DNA of 64,000 nucleotides from Bacteroidia bacterium (GTDB lineage Bacteria; Bacteroidota; Bacteroidia; B-17B0; Aurantibacillaceae): NCBI GenBank assembly GCA_022841465.1, contig JALHRL010000002.1, positions 215,793 to 279,792 of the forward strand, read 5' to 3'. Shown piece by piece: positions 19,391 to 28,532 of this stretch (position 1 is its first letter; each line of letters starts with the position of its first letter). The notes under the pieces were generated by a model. It saw only the letters and a program-made list of their open reading frames with translations, ran no database searches and was not told where the DNA came from. The position numbers and the translations under genes were made by a program.

Positions 19391-20752
19391 ATGAGCTTAT
19401 TTAAAAAACTATTTGCAAATAGCGCTATTACCGCTATAATACTAGTTAGCGGATTTTCTGTTTGGCTGGCGGGTAACTTGGGCGCATTTGGTATAAATAA
19501 AATAGTTTTTGATGTAGTAATTTATCACAGTTATACACCTGCATTGTTTATTGAAAAAGATTTAAGTTTAATATTTTATAAAAATAACCGCGATTATTAT
19601 TTTGAAAAAGGGATGTATTGGGCCAGCGAAACACCTGATGGAAAACCAATAATTAAAACAACCTATGGTTTAAGTTTAATGAATTTGCCATTTACCATTT
19701 GGCCTATTTTGTTTGACAGTGAAAATAAACTAAACGGATACGAATTACCCTTTAGCATTGCAATTGGTGTTGCCAATTTGTTTTACTTTATTATTGCCTT
19801 GTTTGCCTTGTATAAATTACTTTTAAAATTAGGTTTTTCTAAAAATGCAATTGCTTTTACAGTTTTTTGCATTACCATTGGCACCAATGTTTTAACGTAT
19901 AGCTCTGTTACGGTAGGTATGCCGCATATTTACAATTTTTCAATACTGGTATTTCTACTTTATTTTATTGTTTTATGGCACGAGCATCCTAACTATAAAT
20001 ACAGTATTGCCATTGGTTTACTTATTGGCTTATTAATTTTAATTAGGCCTACAAATATTTTATTTGGGTTGTGTTTGTTGTTTTTTAAAAAACCCGTCAG
20101 TAAAATTAATTTCATTGCTTTTATAAAGCAGTTTAAATTTTTGCTGTTAATGGCGCTGTGCGCTTTTTTAATAGTGGTCCCCCAATTGCTTTATTGGAAA
20201 CATGTAACGGGCCATTATTTTTTTAACTCTTACGTTGGAGAGAAGTTTTATTTTAATAACCCTCATTTACCGGAATATATTTTTGGATTTAGAAAAGGAT
20301 GGTTGCTTTATTCGCCCTTACTTGTTTTGGCAATTGTTGGTTTGTTTTTAAATAAAGCTAAAAACCCGTTTCTTATTTCAACAATTATTATTGTTGGGGC
20401 ATTTGTTTTCTTAAACAGTTCGTGGTGGTGTTGGTGGTTTGGCGGCGGTCATGGCGGAAGAGCAATGATTGAAACCTATCCGCTTTTAGCAATTGGTTTT
20501 GCATCGGCATTTGAGCACTTTACAGTTGTTAAAAGAAAGGTGTTGATTGGGCTCGCTTCCTTTTTAATACTGTTTAATATAAAATCGGTTGATTTGTACA
20601 GGGCCAACATCATTCATTACGACAGCATGACCTACAAGGCATTTGTATACACTACCTTTAAATTAACTTTTTCTGACGAAGACAAAGCGTATTTAGAAAC
20701 ACTATATGTGAAACCTAACTACGACAAGGCTTTGAGGGGAGAAGACACCTGA
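19391..20752 (+). CDS. Polytopic membrane protein, glycosyltransferase-39-like
   Basis: Many TM helices; WWCWWFGGGHGGRAMIETYPLLAIG motif. Confidence 0.6.
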   Translation: MSLFKKLFANSAITAIILVSGFSVWLAGNLGAFGINKIVFDVVIYHSYTPALFIEKDLSLIFYKNNRDYYFEKGMYWASETPDGKPIIKTTYGLSLMNLPFTIWPILFDSENKLNGYELPFSIAIGVANLFYFIIALFALYKLLLKLGFSKNAIAFTVFCITIGTNVLTYSSVTVGMPHIYNFSILVFLLYFIVLWHEHPNYKYSIAIGLLIGLLILIRPTNILFGLCLLFFKKPVSKINFIAFIKQFKFLLLMALCAFLIVVPQLLYWKHVTGHYFFNSYVGEKFYFNNPHLPEYIFGFRKGWLLYSPLLVLAIVGLFLNKAKNPFLISTIIIVGAFVFLNSSWWCWWFGGGHGGRAMIETYPLLAIGFASAFEHFTVVKRKVLIGLASFLILFNIKSVDLYRANIIHYDSMTYKAFVYTTFKLTFSDEDKAYLETLYVKPNYDKALRGEDT

Positions 20753-20809
20753 TTTTAATAAAAAGTTCTGATTTTTAAGAATTATTTAGTGAAGTGCAGA
20801 AAATTAAGT

Positions 20810-20817
20810 TATCTTTG
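20810..20817 (+). promoter_or_regulatory. -7 element TATCTTTG of pyrB
   Basis: TAnnTTTG match 27 nt before ATG. Confidence 0.55.
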
Positions 20818-20818
20818 A

Positions 20819-20839
20819 TTTTTGAATAGTATTCAAAAA
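20819..20839. promoter_or_regulatory. Perfect 10-bp palindrome TTTTTGAATA-G-TATTCAAAAA over pyrB start region
   Basis: Read directly; overlaps the expected transcription start. Confidence 0.5.
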
Positions 20840-20844
20840 AGAAA

Positions 20845-21774
20845 ATGAACCGCCTTAGCGTAAATCACCTCCTCGGAATAAAAGACCTCACTAAAAACGA
20901 CATCGAGTTAATTTTAAACACCGCTAAGAATTTTAAAGAAGTAATTAATCGCCCCATTAAAAAAGTTCCTTCGCTACGCGATATTACAGTAGCCAATTTG
21001 TTTTTTGAAAACTCTACACGCACTCGATTATCATTTGAACTGGCACAAAAAAGATTAAGTGCCGACATACTTAATTTTTCTGCCTCCAATTCTTCGGTAA
21101 AAAAAGGAGAAACCCTGGTTGATACCGTAAACAATATTTTAGCCATGAAGGTAGATATGATTGTGATGAGGCATAGCAGTCCGGGTGCAGCCATATTTCT
21201 TTCTAAAAAAATAAATGCAAAAATTGTAAATGCCGGAGACGGAGCCCATGAACATCCAACGCAAGCCTTACTTGACGCTTTTTCTATACAGGAAAAACTA
21301 GGAAGTCTTGCCGGTAAAAAAATAGTAATTGTTGGAGATATTTTACACTCACGTGTTGCGCTCTCTAATATTTATTGTTTGCAAAAACTAGGCGCTAAAG
21401 TAAAAGTATGTGGTCCGCAAACATTAATTCCAAAATATATTACATCGCTTGGAGTTGAAGTAGAACCGGATTTAAAAAAAGCATTAGAATGGTGTGATGT
21501 TGCCAACATGCTGCGTATACAGTTAGAGCGACAAGACATAAAATATTTTCCATCGCTTAGAGAGTATACCATGTTGTATGGTTTAAATAAAGAAATGCTG
21601 GATAAACTATCTAAAAAAATTATTGTAATGCACCCGGGCCCAATTAACAGAGGGGTAGAAATTACAAGTGATGTTGCCGACAGTAAACAATCTATTATTT
21701 TAGAGCAAGTTGAAAACGGTGTTGCGGTAAGAATGGCGGTTATGTATTTACTTGCCGGCCGCCAAAGCGATTAA
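20845..21774 (+). CDS. pyrB: Aspartate carbamoyltransferase catalytic subunit
   Basis: [43 protein letters not shown]. Confidence 0.97.
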   Translation: MNRLSVNHLLGIKDLTKNDIELILNTAKNFKEVINRPIKKVPSLRDITVANLFFENSTRTRLSFELAQKRLSADILNFSASNSSVKKGETLVDTVNNILAMKVDMIVMRHSSPGAAIFLSKKINAKIVNAGDGAHEHPTQALLDAFSIQEKLGSLAGKKIVIVGDILHSRVALSNIYCLQKLGAKVKVCGPQTLIPKYITSLGVEVEPDLKKALEWCDVANMLRIQLERQDIKYFPSLREYTMLYGLNKEMLDKLSKKIIVMHPGPINRGVEITSDVADSKQSIILEQVENGVAVRMAVMYLLAGRQSD

Positions 21775-22523
21775 AAAATTTTATACAATACCGGCTTACT
21801 TGGGCTTGCATCATTTTCAAAAGAAGCAATTTGAAAGTTGAGTAAATAAGTTCCATCAATAATTTCATTGGGAACATAAATCATTTCGGTAATAGATTTG
21901 TTTAACCAGGGTTGTTGCGGGTAATTCCAAAATGCATGATGCGCTTCCAGTTTTCCTGCATCCACTTCTTTGTCTATGCTTGGCATATCAATTAGTAAGT
22001 GTTCTATTCCTAAATCATTCATGTAATCAATTGCATCTTTTAAAATATAGGGCGGATTGGTATTACTGTATTGCATGTTTAATTTATTTAAACCATTGCT
22101 TAAGGTTCTAATAACTAAAGCTTCCGTATTAGATAAGCCCATTAATGCTTGCATTATTTGTTTTCTGTTAATTACAAAATCGCCGTTATCTAACTGCTCG
22201 GGTAAAACAGTAATTAATTCGGCAATAAACATAAAGCGAGAAAAAGTTTTGTTAATGGAATGATTTTCTTTGCTAATATGGCCCACACATTCGGTATGTG
22301 TTCCGTTACCATGCGGATTAAAAGTAATGTTTCTAAAATTTACGCTTCCGCCTTTATTTACATCGCCCACCCAATTTCCATTTACAACGGGTTCAATTTT
22401 CATAGGCTCAACGTACCAAGCGCTTACACACTCTTTACTTGCGGTTAAAGGGATTGAAATATCAATGGGTTGGTAAAAGTCTACCTGATAGGGTTTTCCT
22501 TTGTGAAATATATTAGCAATCAT
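21771..22523 (-). CDS. Cyclase family protein (KynB-like)
   Basis: [15 protein letters not shown] motif, [21 protein letters not shown]. Confidence 0.82.
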   Translation of the reverse strand: MIANIFHKGKPYQVDFYQPIDISIPLTASKECVSAWYVEPMKIEPVVNGNWVGDVNKGGSVNFRNITFNPHGNGTHTECVGHISKENHSINKTFSRFMFIAELITVLPEQLDNGDFVINRKQIMQALMGLSNTEALVIRTLSNGLNKLNMQYSNTNPPYILKDAIDYMNDLGIEHLLIDMPSIDKEVDAGKLEAHHAFWNYPQQPWLNKSITEMIYVPNEIIDGTYLLNFQIASFENDASPSKPVLYKIF

Positions 22524-22560
22524 GTTTTACTTTATTAAAGTATAAATATAATTAAATTCT

Positions 22561-22568
22561 TATTTTTG
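22561..22568 (+). promoter_or_regulatory. -7 element TATTTTTG upstream of tRNA-Arg
   Basis: TAnnTTTG match 32 nt before tRNA 5' end. Confidence 0.5.
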
Positions 22569-22599
22569 TAGGCTGTTTACCGGCAAAGTAAATTCTTTT

Positions 22600-22671
22600 G
22601 GTCTCGTAGTTCAATGGATAGAATAGAAGTTTCCTAAACTTTTGATCCCAGTTCGATTCTGGGCGAGACTA
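22600..22671 (+). tRNA. tRNA-Arg (anticodon CCT)
   Basis: Cloverleaf: acceptor GGTCTCG/CGAGACT, anticodon loop TTCCTAA, T-arm CCCAGTTCGATTCTGGG; CCA not encoded. Confidence 0.95.
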
Positions 22672-22728
22672 CTAAATATTAAATCCTATTCAATTAATTT
22701 TATTTAAAAACTTTTAAATTAAGTGCTT

Positions 22729-23829
22729 TTATTCTGCATTTTTTTTCTTAAACAAAAATTTTAATTTAATACTTTTGGGCATTGTGTCCCCCAATAAATA
22801 GCCCCAGGGCTTAAGTGAATCAATTTGATCAAACATCACCTTAACAATTGCAATTAAGGGAATGGACAAAAACATACCGGCAACACCCCATAATGCACCG
22901 CCAGCTAAAACCACAATAATAGAAACCAATGCATTAATTTTTACTTTTGATGCAACTAGTTTGGGTAAAATAAAATTATTTTCAATTACCTGAACAACTC
23001 CATAAGAAGCTAATACAATTAAACAATAGCTAATAGAAGAAGTTGTGGCTAACGTTACAACAATTGACAAGGTAGCTGCAATTATACCTCCTAAATAAGG
23101 TATAAAATTTAATACGGCACCAATTATCCCCAACAGAACAGCGTATTCTATGCCAATTATCAGTAAACTGGTTATGTTCATTACAGCAACAATTAAGGCA
23201 TCTAATAATAAACCTATTAAATAATTTTGGATAATAGTTTTTATGGAAACAAGAATCTTTGTTACTTTATTTTGCTTATTCGCTTCAAACGCCTTGTGAA
23301 TAAATTCAATTAACAGTGGCTGATAATAAAGTATCATGAAAACATAAACAGGAATCAAAACTATTAAAACCAAAACATTTCCGGTACTTACAATAGTGTT
23401 TCCAATTCCTTCGCTTGACAAGTTTAATAGTTCCGTTTTTTTAACACCAATCCAGCTATTCACTTTTCTAGGACTAATATTAAAATAATCAGAGACCCAA
23501 GAAGACGATTTATCAAATAGTTTACCAAAATCTTCTATTAAAGTAGGAAATGAATCTCCAAATTTCACAAACTGTGAAGAAAGCAAGCCAACTAAAACTA
23601 ATACAACAAGCACTAAAACTATTAATATTAAAACAATGGAAATTGTTCTATTTATTCCCTTTTTAGTTAAATAGTTTACAACAGGGCTTAATACAATTGC
23701 AATTATTCCAGAATAAATTAATGGAACAATAATATCTTTAGTAATAAATAAAATGAAAAAAAAGGCCACTAATCCTAATAAGATTAATGTGCCTTTTATA
23801 AAGAAAGGGAAGACAATGTTTTTTATCAT
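22729..23829 (-). CDS. AI-2E family transporter
   Basis: Polytopic; GIIGAVLNFIPYLGGIIAA, conserved C-terminal half. Confidence 0.92.
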   Translation of the reverse strand: MIKNIVFPFFIKGTLILLGLVAFFFILFITKDIIVPLIYSGIIAIVLSPVVNYLTKKGINRTISIVLILIVLVLVVLVLVGLLSSQFVKFGDSFPTLIEDFGKLFDKSSSWVSDYFNISPRKVNSWIGVKKTELLNLSSEGIGNTIVSTGNVLVLIVLIPVYVFMILYYQPLLIEFIHKAFEANKQNKVTKILVSIKTIIQNYLIGLLLDALIVAVMNITSLLIIGIEYAVLLGIIGAVLNFIPYLGGIIAATLSIVVTLATTSSISYCLIVLASYGVVQVIENNFILPKLVASKVKINALVSIIVVLAGGALWGVAGMFLSIPLIAIVKVMFDQIDSLKPWGYLLGDTMPKSIKLKFLFKKKNAE

Positions 23830-23835
23830 ACCTGA

Positions 23836-24210
23836 TTAGTCTTTCTTTAAAAACCTACCAAACAACCGCATTATACCTGTTTTAATTTCATCGCCATTTT
23901 TTGCAACAATACCGGCAACACCTATTTGAAGAAGAGTACCAATTACATTTTTAATTGGATTATGCGATGTGCCTATAAACACTTTTTTGCTTATTGCGCC
24001 CGTAATTACACCTAACGTAGAGTTTACAACCGTATTTTTTAAACCATTATCGCCAACAAAACCTTTTATGGTGCTTTTAAGTAAATTAATTGGCTTCAAC
24101 TCTGTAAGTGTAATTTCAAACTGAGCCCTTAATAAATGATACTCGGTTATTTGTTTTTCTTCCAGTAATTGAATGGCTAATTTTAACTCATCACTGTTAT
24201 TAATCTTCAT
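23836..24210 (-). CDS. Hypothetical protein
   Basis: ORF within operon-like run. Confidence 0.55.
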   Translation of the reverse strand: MKINNSDELKLAIQLLEEKQITEYHLLRAQFEITLTELKPINLLKSTIKGFVGDNGLKNTVVNSTLGVITGAISKKVFIGTSHNPIKNVIGTLLQIGVAGIVAKNGDEIKTGIMRLFGRFLKKD

Positions 24211-24217
24211 GGTGGTA

Positions 24218-24559
24218 TTAATTAAGAAATTTAAATATGATTTTGTTCTCTATCATTTTTTTTATTTTGTTTTTAAATAATAAATACAAAAATCCTCCAA
24301 CAAAAAAATAAACTCCCGCTATACAAAAAAACCCAATGCTTATGTCATTTACAAACTTTCCTATTAAAAAGGCTGCTCCAATATTAATGTTAGCAAGGGT
24401 AATAAATAGAATAAGCACAAAAATATTTTTTGAAACCAGATTTGAAACAATTAGTGATAACTTATTCACGGCTTTTAGTCTATTCAAATCGAAACTTGTT
24501 TTAGCATAAACCTCTAATCTTTTAAATAAGGGCTCTAACATTTCGTTATTTTCGTTCAT
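24218..24559 (-). CDS. Phage-holin-family-like small membrane protein
   Basis: Amphipathic N-terminus plus two TM segments. Confidence 0.55.
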   Translation of the reverse strand: MNENNEMLEPLFKRLEVYAKTSFDLNRLKAVNKLSLIVSNLVSKNIFVLILFITLANINIGAAFLIGKFVNDISIGFFCIAGVYFFVGGFLYLLFKNKIKKMIENKIIFKFLN

Positions 24560-24597
24560 ATTGATTTAGTTATAAAAAATTGGTTGCTTTTTTGGTA

Positions 24598-24867
24598 TTA
24601 ACTTTTTATGTCTTTTTTTAATTCATTAGCATTTTTTAATCCCATTTCATAAACATTTTTTGCTTCGCTTTTTGCCACTTCAAATTTCTCAGAAATCCCA
24701 TTCATTAATTCATCAAATTTATCCTTTAAATCATCAACGGTATCTGACCCCTTTTTTGCAATTTTTTTTCTGGTTTCTGAACCTTTATCAGGTGCAAATA
24801 ACACACCTATTAATGCTCCTACTGCTACTCCGGCTAAAACGCCAATTACTACATTTGTTTTGCTCAT
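24598..24867 (-). CDS. YtxH domain protein
   Basis: VIGVLAGVAVGALIGVLFAPDKGSETRKKIAKKG. Confidence 0.9.
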   Translation of the reverse strand: MSKTNVVIGVLAGVAVGALIGVLFAPDKGSETRKKIAKKGSDTVDDLKDKFDELMNGISEKFEVAKSEAKNVYEMGLKNANELKKDIKS

Positions 24868-24886
24868 GTTTTCTTTTTTTTAGTTA

Positions 24887-25042
24887 TTAATTTATTTTTT
24901 TTCCTTGTATTACTCTTAATAAAATTGCTATAATTGCAATTACCAATAAAATATGTATTAGCCCGCCTGAGTTATAGCCTAAGTAACTAATGCCCCATAC
25001 AATTACAAGAATTACTGCTATTACGTATAAAATATTTCCCAT
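24887..25042 (-). CDS. lmo0937-like small membrane protein (51 aa)
   Basis: Manual translation MGNILYVIAVILVIVWGISYLGYNSGGLIHILLVIAIIAILLRVIQGKKIN*; below the supplied ORF track cutoff. Confidence 0.8.
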   Translation of the reverse strand: MGNILYVIAVILVIVWGISYLGYNSGGLIHILLVIAIIAILLRVIQGKKIN

Positions 25043-25050
25043 GTTTTTAC

Positions 25051-25302
25051 TTATTTATTATTATTAATTGAATCATTTGATTTATTATCGTTGTTTTCCG
25101 TTGGTTTTATTTTTGTCTTATCAGACTCCGTATCAATTCCTGTTTTATCGGGATCCGTTTCCCTGCTAGGTTTGTCAAACTTGTCCTTATTCTCATCTTT
25201 TCTATCCTCGGTATGTGTTTTGTCCGAACTTTTATCGGTGCCTGTTTTGTCGGCATCCACATCTTCTGATGTTTTATCTGGTGTGTTTCTTTTTTTATTC
25301 AT
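25051..25302 (-). CDS. Low-complexity Asp/Lys/Thr-rich protein
   Basis: Repeated DKTGTD/SDKT/DPDKTG units. Confidence 0.55.
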   Translation of the reverse strand: MNKKRNTPDKTSEDVDADKTGTDKSSDKTHTEDRKDENKDKFDKPSRETDPDKTGIDTESDKTKIKPTENNDNKSNDSINNNK

Positions 25303-25325
25303 GGCTTTTATTTTTTTAAATTATT

Positions 25326-25901
25326 TTATAAATGAATTGCCAAACCAATGGTTGAAATTCCGGTAGATAAATCAAGGAATACGCCAAATGGTTTAGTAAA
25401 ATGATATTCGGTTCCAATGTGCGCATCTAGATATAAGCTACTTGAACCATGGTTAACATAGGTTTCGCCGTAATAACCATTTTCCCAAACCGTTTTTCTG
25501 ATTGCAAAACCAATTGATCCTGCCAAATAAAAATCCCATTTAGAATTGGCTTTTAAAAGTTGATCAAAATAGTAGGTTCCTTTAACGCCAACCGGAATTA
25601 CTGTTTGACGGTAATAATATTCTCTGTATGGATAATGAGGATTTCCCCAGTATTGATAACGTTGATAAGAATAATATGTAATAAATGGTGCTAAGGTTAA
25701 ATTTTTTGCAACATCAAACTCAAAATTAAGATGTAATACCGGGGTAGACCGACCTATATAACCATAGTAACCAATACCGGCACCAAGATTAAGTGTTTTT
25801 CCGTATTTTTCTCCGGTTGCTACTGGTTTTGTTTCTTGTGAGGAAAGATTAAAAGTTATTAGTATAACAAATAAACTCCAACTGTACTTAATCATTTTCA
25901 T
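25326..25901 (-). CDS. Outer-membrane beta-barrel-like protein
   Basis: Signal peptide, alternating aromatic strands. Confidence 0.65.
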   Translation of the reverse strand: MKMIKYSWSLFVILITFNLSSQETKPVATGEKYGKTLNLGAGIGYYGYIGRSTPVLHLNFEFDVAKNLTLAPFITYYSYQRYQYWGNPHYPYREYYYRQTVIPVGVKGTYYFDQLLKANSKWDFYLAGSIGFAIRKTVWENGYYGETYVNHGSSSLYLDAHIGTEYHFTKPFGVFLDLSTGISTIGLAIHL

Positions 25902-25918
25902 GTTTTTACTTTTACTAA

Positions 25919-26389
25919 TTACTTGGATACTAAATGATATTCATGTTTATCATTTCCGTCCATTGTATAATACCAAAAAGAATTTTCTTCTAGTTTTAGA
26001 ATATATAATGTGCGAGATGAGTGTGAATCGTTACCACTTAATTTTATTTCTGTATCCTTGTTTTGAAACTTCCAGGTTCCTGACCCACTTAGTATACCCC
26101 ATATATAAGAATAAGCTCCTTTTTTAGTGAAGGTTTCGTTATAACCTGAAACCAGTGATGTGAAGTCGGTACTGTTTATTTTGTAATTTTCTATCTTCCA
26201 AGTATTAGCCACTCTTTCTGCGCGTGAACGCAAACTTATTGTAGGGCCATCCGGATATTTTTTACAAGATGTACTTATAAACTGTGTAAATAAAGTTACC
26301 AGTGTAAGCAATGCTATTGTTTTTATTGATTTATTTTTCATTTTATTGTTTTTAATTTTAAATAATTTGTTTTCTGTTTTGTTTAACAC
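25919..26389 (-). CDS. Lipocalin-like lipoprotein
   Basis: Lipobox FISTSCKK, ANTWKIENY..., GSGTWKF. Confidence 0.55.
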   Translation of the reverse strand: MLNKTENKLFKIKNNKMKNKSIKTIALLTLVTLFTQFISTSCKKYPDGPTISLRSRAERVANTWKIENYKINSTDFTSLVSGYNETFTKKGAYSYIWGILSGSGTWKFQNKDTEIKLSGNDSHSSRTLYILKLEENSFWYYTMDGNDKHEYHLVSK

Positions 26390-26396
26390 TGTTCTT

Positions 26397-26975
26397 TTAG
26401 ATAATTCTTAATAACCAAAGTATAAGCAGAACAAGCGCTACAACTAAAAGTATATGAATAATGCCACCAAAATCTCCGGCTAAAAAACCTAGCAACCATA
26501 AAATCAGTATTACTAAAATAACAAACCCAAAAAAACTTAATCCATCTTCTTTGTCGGATGATTTACTTTTGAAAAGTTTATTTTTTGCTAATTTTTGTTT
26601 TATTGTTTTAACAGGTGATTGACCGTTTTTTCTTAATAAACTAAACTTCGAGTTTTCAGCAATCTTTGTTAGTGGTTTAATTTTAAACTTATTTGCAACA
26701 GGCTCTTTTTTTACTGAAGCTTCCATTGGCAAAGCGAAAGTATTTTGTTTAGATGGTAAAACCGCAATAGTTTCAACATACTCGCTTTTACCTACTTTTT
26801 TATTAGAAACTTTACTGTTTAAAGTACTTGTGCGCTCACTGCTTCTGTTAGATGTATGTTTTACATAATAACCGCTTTTATAATGGCGTTTAATTACAGA
26901 TAGTTTAGAATTACATGAACTAAAAAACACATTCACAAATAAAACAACTAAGCAGGCTTTTAAAAATTTTTTCAT
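26397..26975 (-). CDS. Lipoprotein-like protein with C-terminal lmo0937-like membrane module
   Basis: N-term VNVFFSSCNSK; C-term WLLGFLAGDFGGIIHILLVVALVLLILWLLRII. Confidence 0.6.
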   Translation of the reverse strand: MKKFLKACLVVLFVNVFFSSCNSKLSVIKRHYKSGYYVKHTSNRSSERTSTLNSKVSNKKVGKSEYVETIAVLPSKQNTFALPMEASVKKEPVANKFKIKPLTKIAENSKFSLLRKNGQSPVKTIKQKLAKNKLFKSKSSDKEDGLSFFGFVILVILILWLLGFLAGDFGGIIHILLVVALVLLILWLLRII

Positions 26976-27020
26976 TTTTCTTTATAATTAATATTTGAAA
27001 TTGCTTAAATAATTATGGAG

Positions 27021-27689
27021 TTAATTACTGCTATAGAATCTATACCCAATAGTGGCTTGATACCAAACATTTTTATAGCGTGGGGTAATAGATGTGCCGT
27101 CTCCAATATTCGTTTGTAAATCCCATCCAACTCTTGCGCCAAGTACTATATGTTTCATTGTAATATCTGCGCCGCCAATAAAACACAATATGTTTTTGCG
27201 TGCGTTTTCATTTACAAATTCAGTTTCCTGTTCAATGCTTGTGCTTCCATTTGCAAATACATCTTTTTGCTTTACTAGGTAGGAATATTGAGGTCCGGCT
27301 AAAATTGTAATAAATTCACTTGGCTTAAATGCAAACATAAGAGGTATATCAACATAAGAAGTTGTTCTGGTAAACTCATAAGTATTGCCTAATAATCTAC
27401 CGGTTGCTTTAAAACCCTTTTGGGAATATAAAATTTCCGGTTGAACCCCCAAATATTTGCCAATTGGTATTGCAACAAATACACCGCCTACTCCTCCAAA
27501 CTTAGCGTCTGCCTGAAATTCTTCTCCTTGAGAATCATATACATTTGAGTAATTTGCACCTGCCTTTAAGCCAAACATAAATTTACTACGATAATCTGTT
27601 CTATTCTCAGAATCGTTTTCTTGTGCTTGTATTGTAGCTAGATTTACTAAGCTAAACAACACTGCAATTACTATAATTTTCTTTTTCAT
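27021..27689 (-). CDS. PorT-family outer-membrane beta-barrel protein
   Basis: FGLKAGANYSNVYDS..., YLGVQPEILYSQKGFK, YVDIPLMFAFKP. Confidence 0.85.
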   Translation of the reverse strand: MKKKIIVIAVLFSLVNLATIQAQENDSENRTDYRSKFMFGLKAGANYSNVYDSQGEEFQADAKFGGVGGVFVAIPIGKYLGVQPEILYSQKGFKATGRLLGNTYEFTRTTSYVDIPLMFAFKPSEFITILAGPQYSYLVKQKDVFANGSTSIEQETEFVNENARKNILCFIGGADITMKHIVLGARVGWDLQTNIGDGTSITPRYKNVWYQATIGYRFYSSN

Positions 27690-27711
27690 AAATTAGATTT
27701 TAATACTTCTA

Positions 27712-28149
27712 TTATTTTTTATTATTAACGGTTAAATCTTTTAAAGCTTTCCCTAATTCATTCATATCACGGTTAAATTCTTCTTTAAATTTTTCCCACC
27801 CATCTTTTCCATCTGCTTTGTAATCTGCCATTCTTTTTTTCATGTCTGTATTTTTCATTTCTAAGTCAGCCATTTTTTTTCTATAATCAGCTTTTGCGTC
27901 TTTCTTTTCTAACTCAATTCGTTTATTAAATTCCGCTAAGTTTTTTTCGTTCTCTGCAATTCTATTTGCCGTTTCAATTTTGTAGTTTTCAATATCTAAC
28001 AAATAAGCTTCGCTTGCTATTTGTAAATCTTTCTTAGCTTCAATTACAGATTCATTTGCATCTATAACTTTTTCAGCCGGTGTGCTACAACTACTTAATA
28101 AAAAGAAAAAGTAAGCTGCTGCTGCTGTTTTTATAATCGGTTTTTTCAT
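27712..28149 (-). CDS. Coiled-coil lipoprotein, hypothetical
   Basis: Lipobox LLSSCSTPAEKV, charged coiled coil. Confidence 0.6.
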   Translation of the reverse strand: MKKPIIKTAAAAYFFFLLSSCSTPAEKVIDANESVIEAKKDLQIASEAYLLDIENYKIETANRIAENEKNLAEFNKRIELEKKDAKADYRKKMADLEMKNTDMKKRMADYKADGKDGWEKFKEEFNRDMNELGKALKDLTVNNKK

Positions 28150-28183
28150 GATTTCAATTTTATTGTATTAATTAATATATTTT

Positions 28184-28405
28184 TTAAATTTCAGATATAA
28201 GTTTTTGAATCTCTTCCTTTGTTTTACCCAACCTTGCTTGAATTTTTCCAAACATCTCGTCTTGTTTACCTTCCACAAATAATAAATCATCATCGGTAAG
28301 TTTTGCAAATTTTTGTTTCAGTTTTCCTTTGGTTTCATTCCAATTTCCCTTTAATTCAGTTGTATTTTTCATTTTACTTAGTATTAATTGTGAATTCATT
28401 ATCAC
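28184..28405 (-). CDS. CsbD family protein (true start probably 28372)
   Basis: [49 protein letters not shown]. Confidence 0.92.
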   Translation of the reverse strand: MIMNSQLILSKMKNTTELKGNWNETKGKLKQKFAKLTDDDLLFVEGKQDEMFGKIQARLGKTKEEIQKLISEI

Positions 28406-28409
28406 GGCT

Positions 28410-28475
28410 CAAAGGTGCAGAACTAATGATTGGATAGTGTTACAAAAACACACTTATTAGTTACATTATTCACGC
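28410..28475 (-). promoter_or_regulatory. Promoter P1: -7 CACCTTTG (28410-28417) with boxes at 28439 and 28460
   Basis: GTTACAAAAACACAC and GTTACATTATTCACGC, 21 nt apart, 22 nt from -7. Confidence 0.6.
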
Positions 28476-28486
28476 ATTTTTAAATT

Positions 28487-28513
28487 AAAAAAGCTCATCG
28501 TAAACGATGAGCC
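28487..28513 (-). terminator. Rho-independent terminator of 28533-30464 gene
   Basis: GCTCATCG TAAA CGATGAGC followed on minus strand by T-tract. Confidence 0.8.
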
Positions 28514-28532
28514 CTCTTCATTTATAATTCTA

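Noticed and set aside
24218-24559. Prophage remnant suggested by holin-like protein
   Set aside because: No other phage genes nearby; holin-like small membrane proteins with YtxH/CsbD neighbours fit a stress/envelope cluster better
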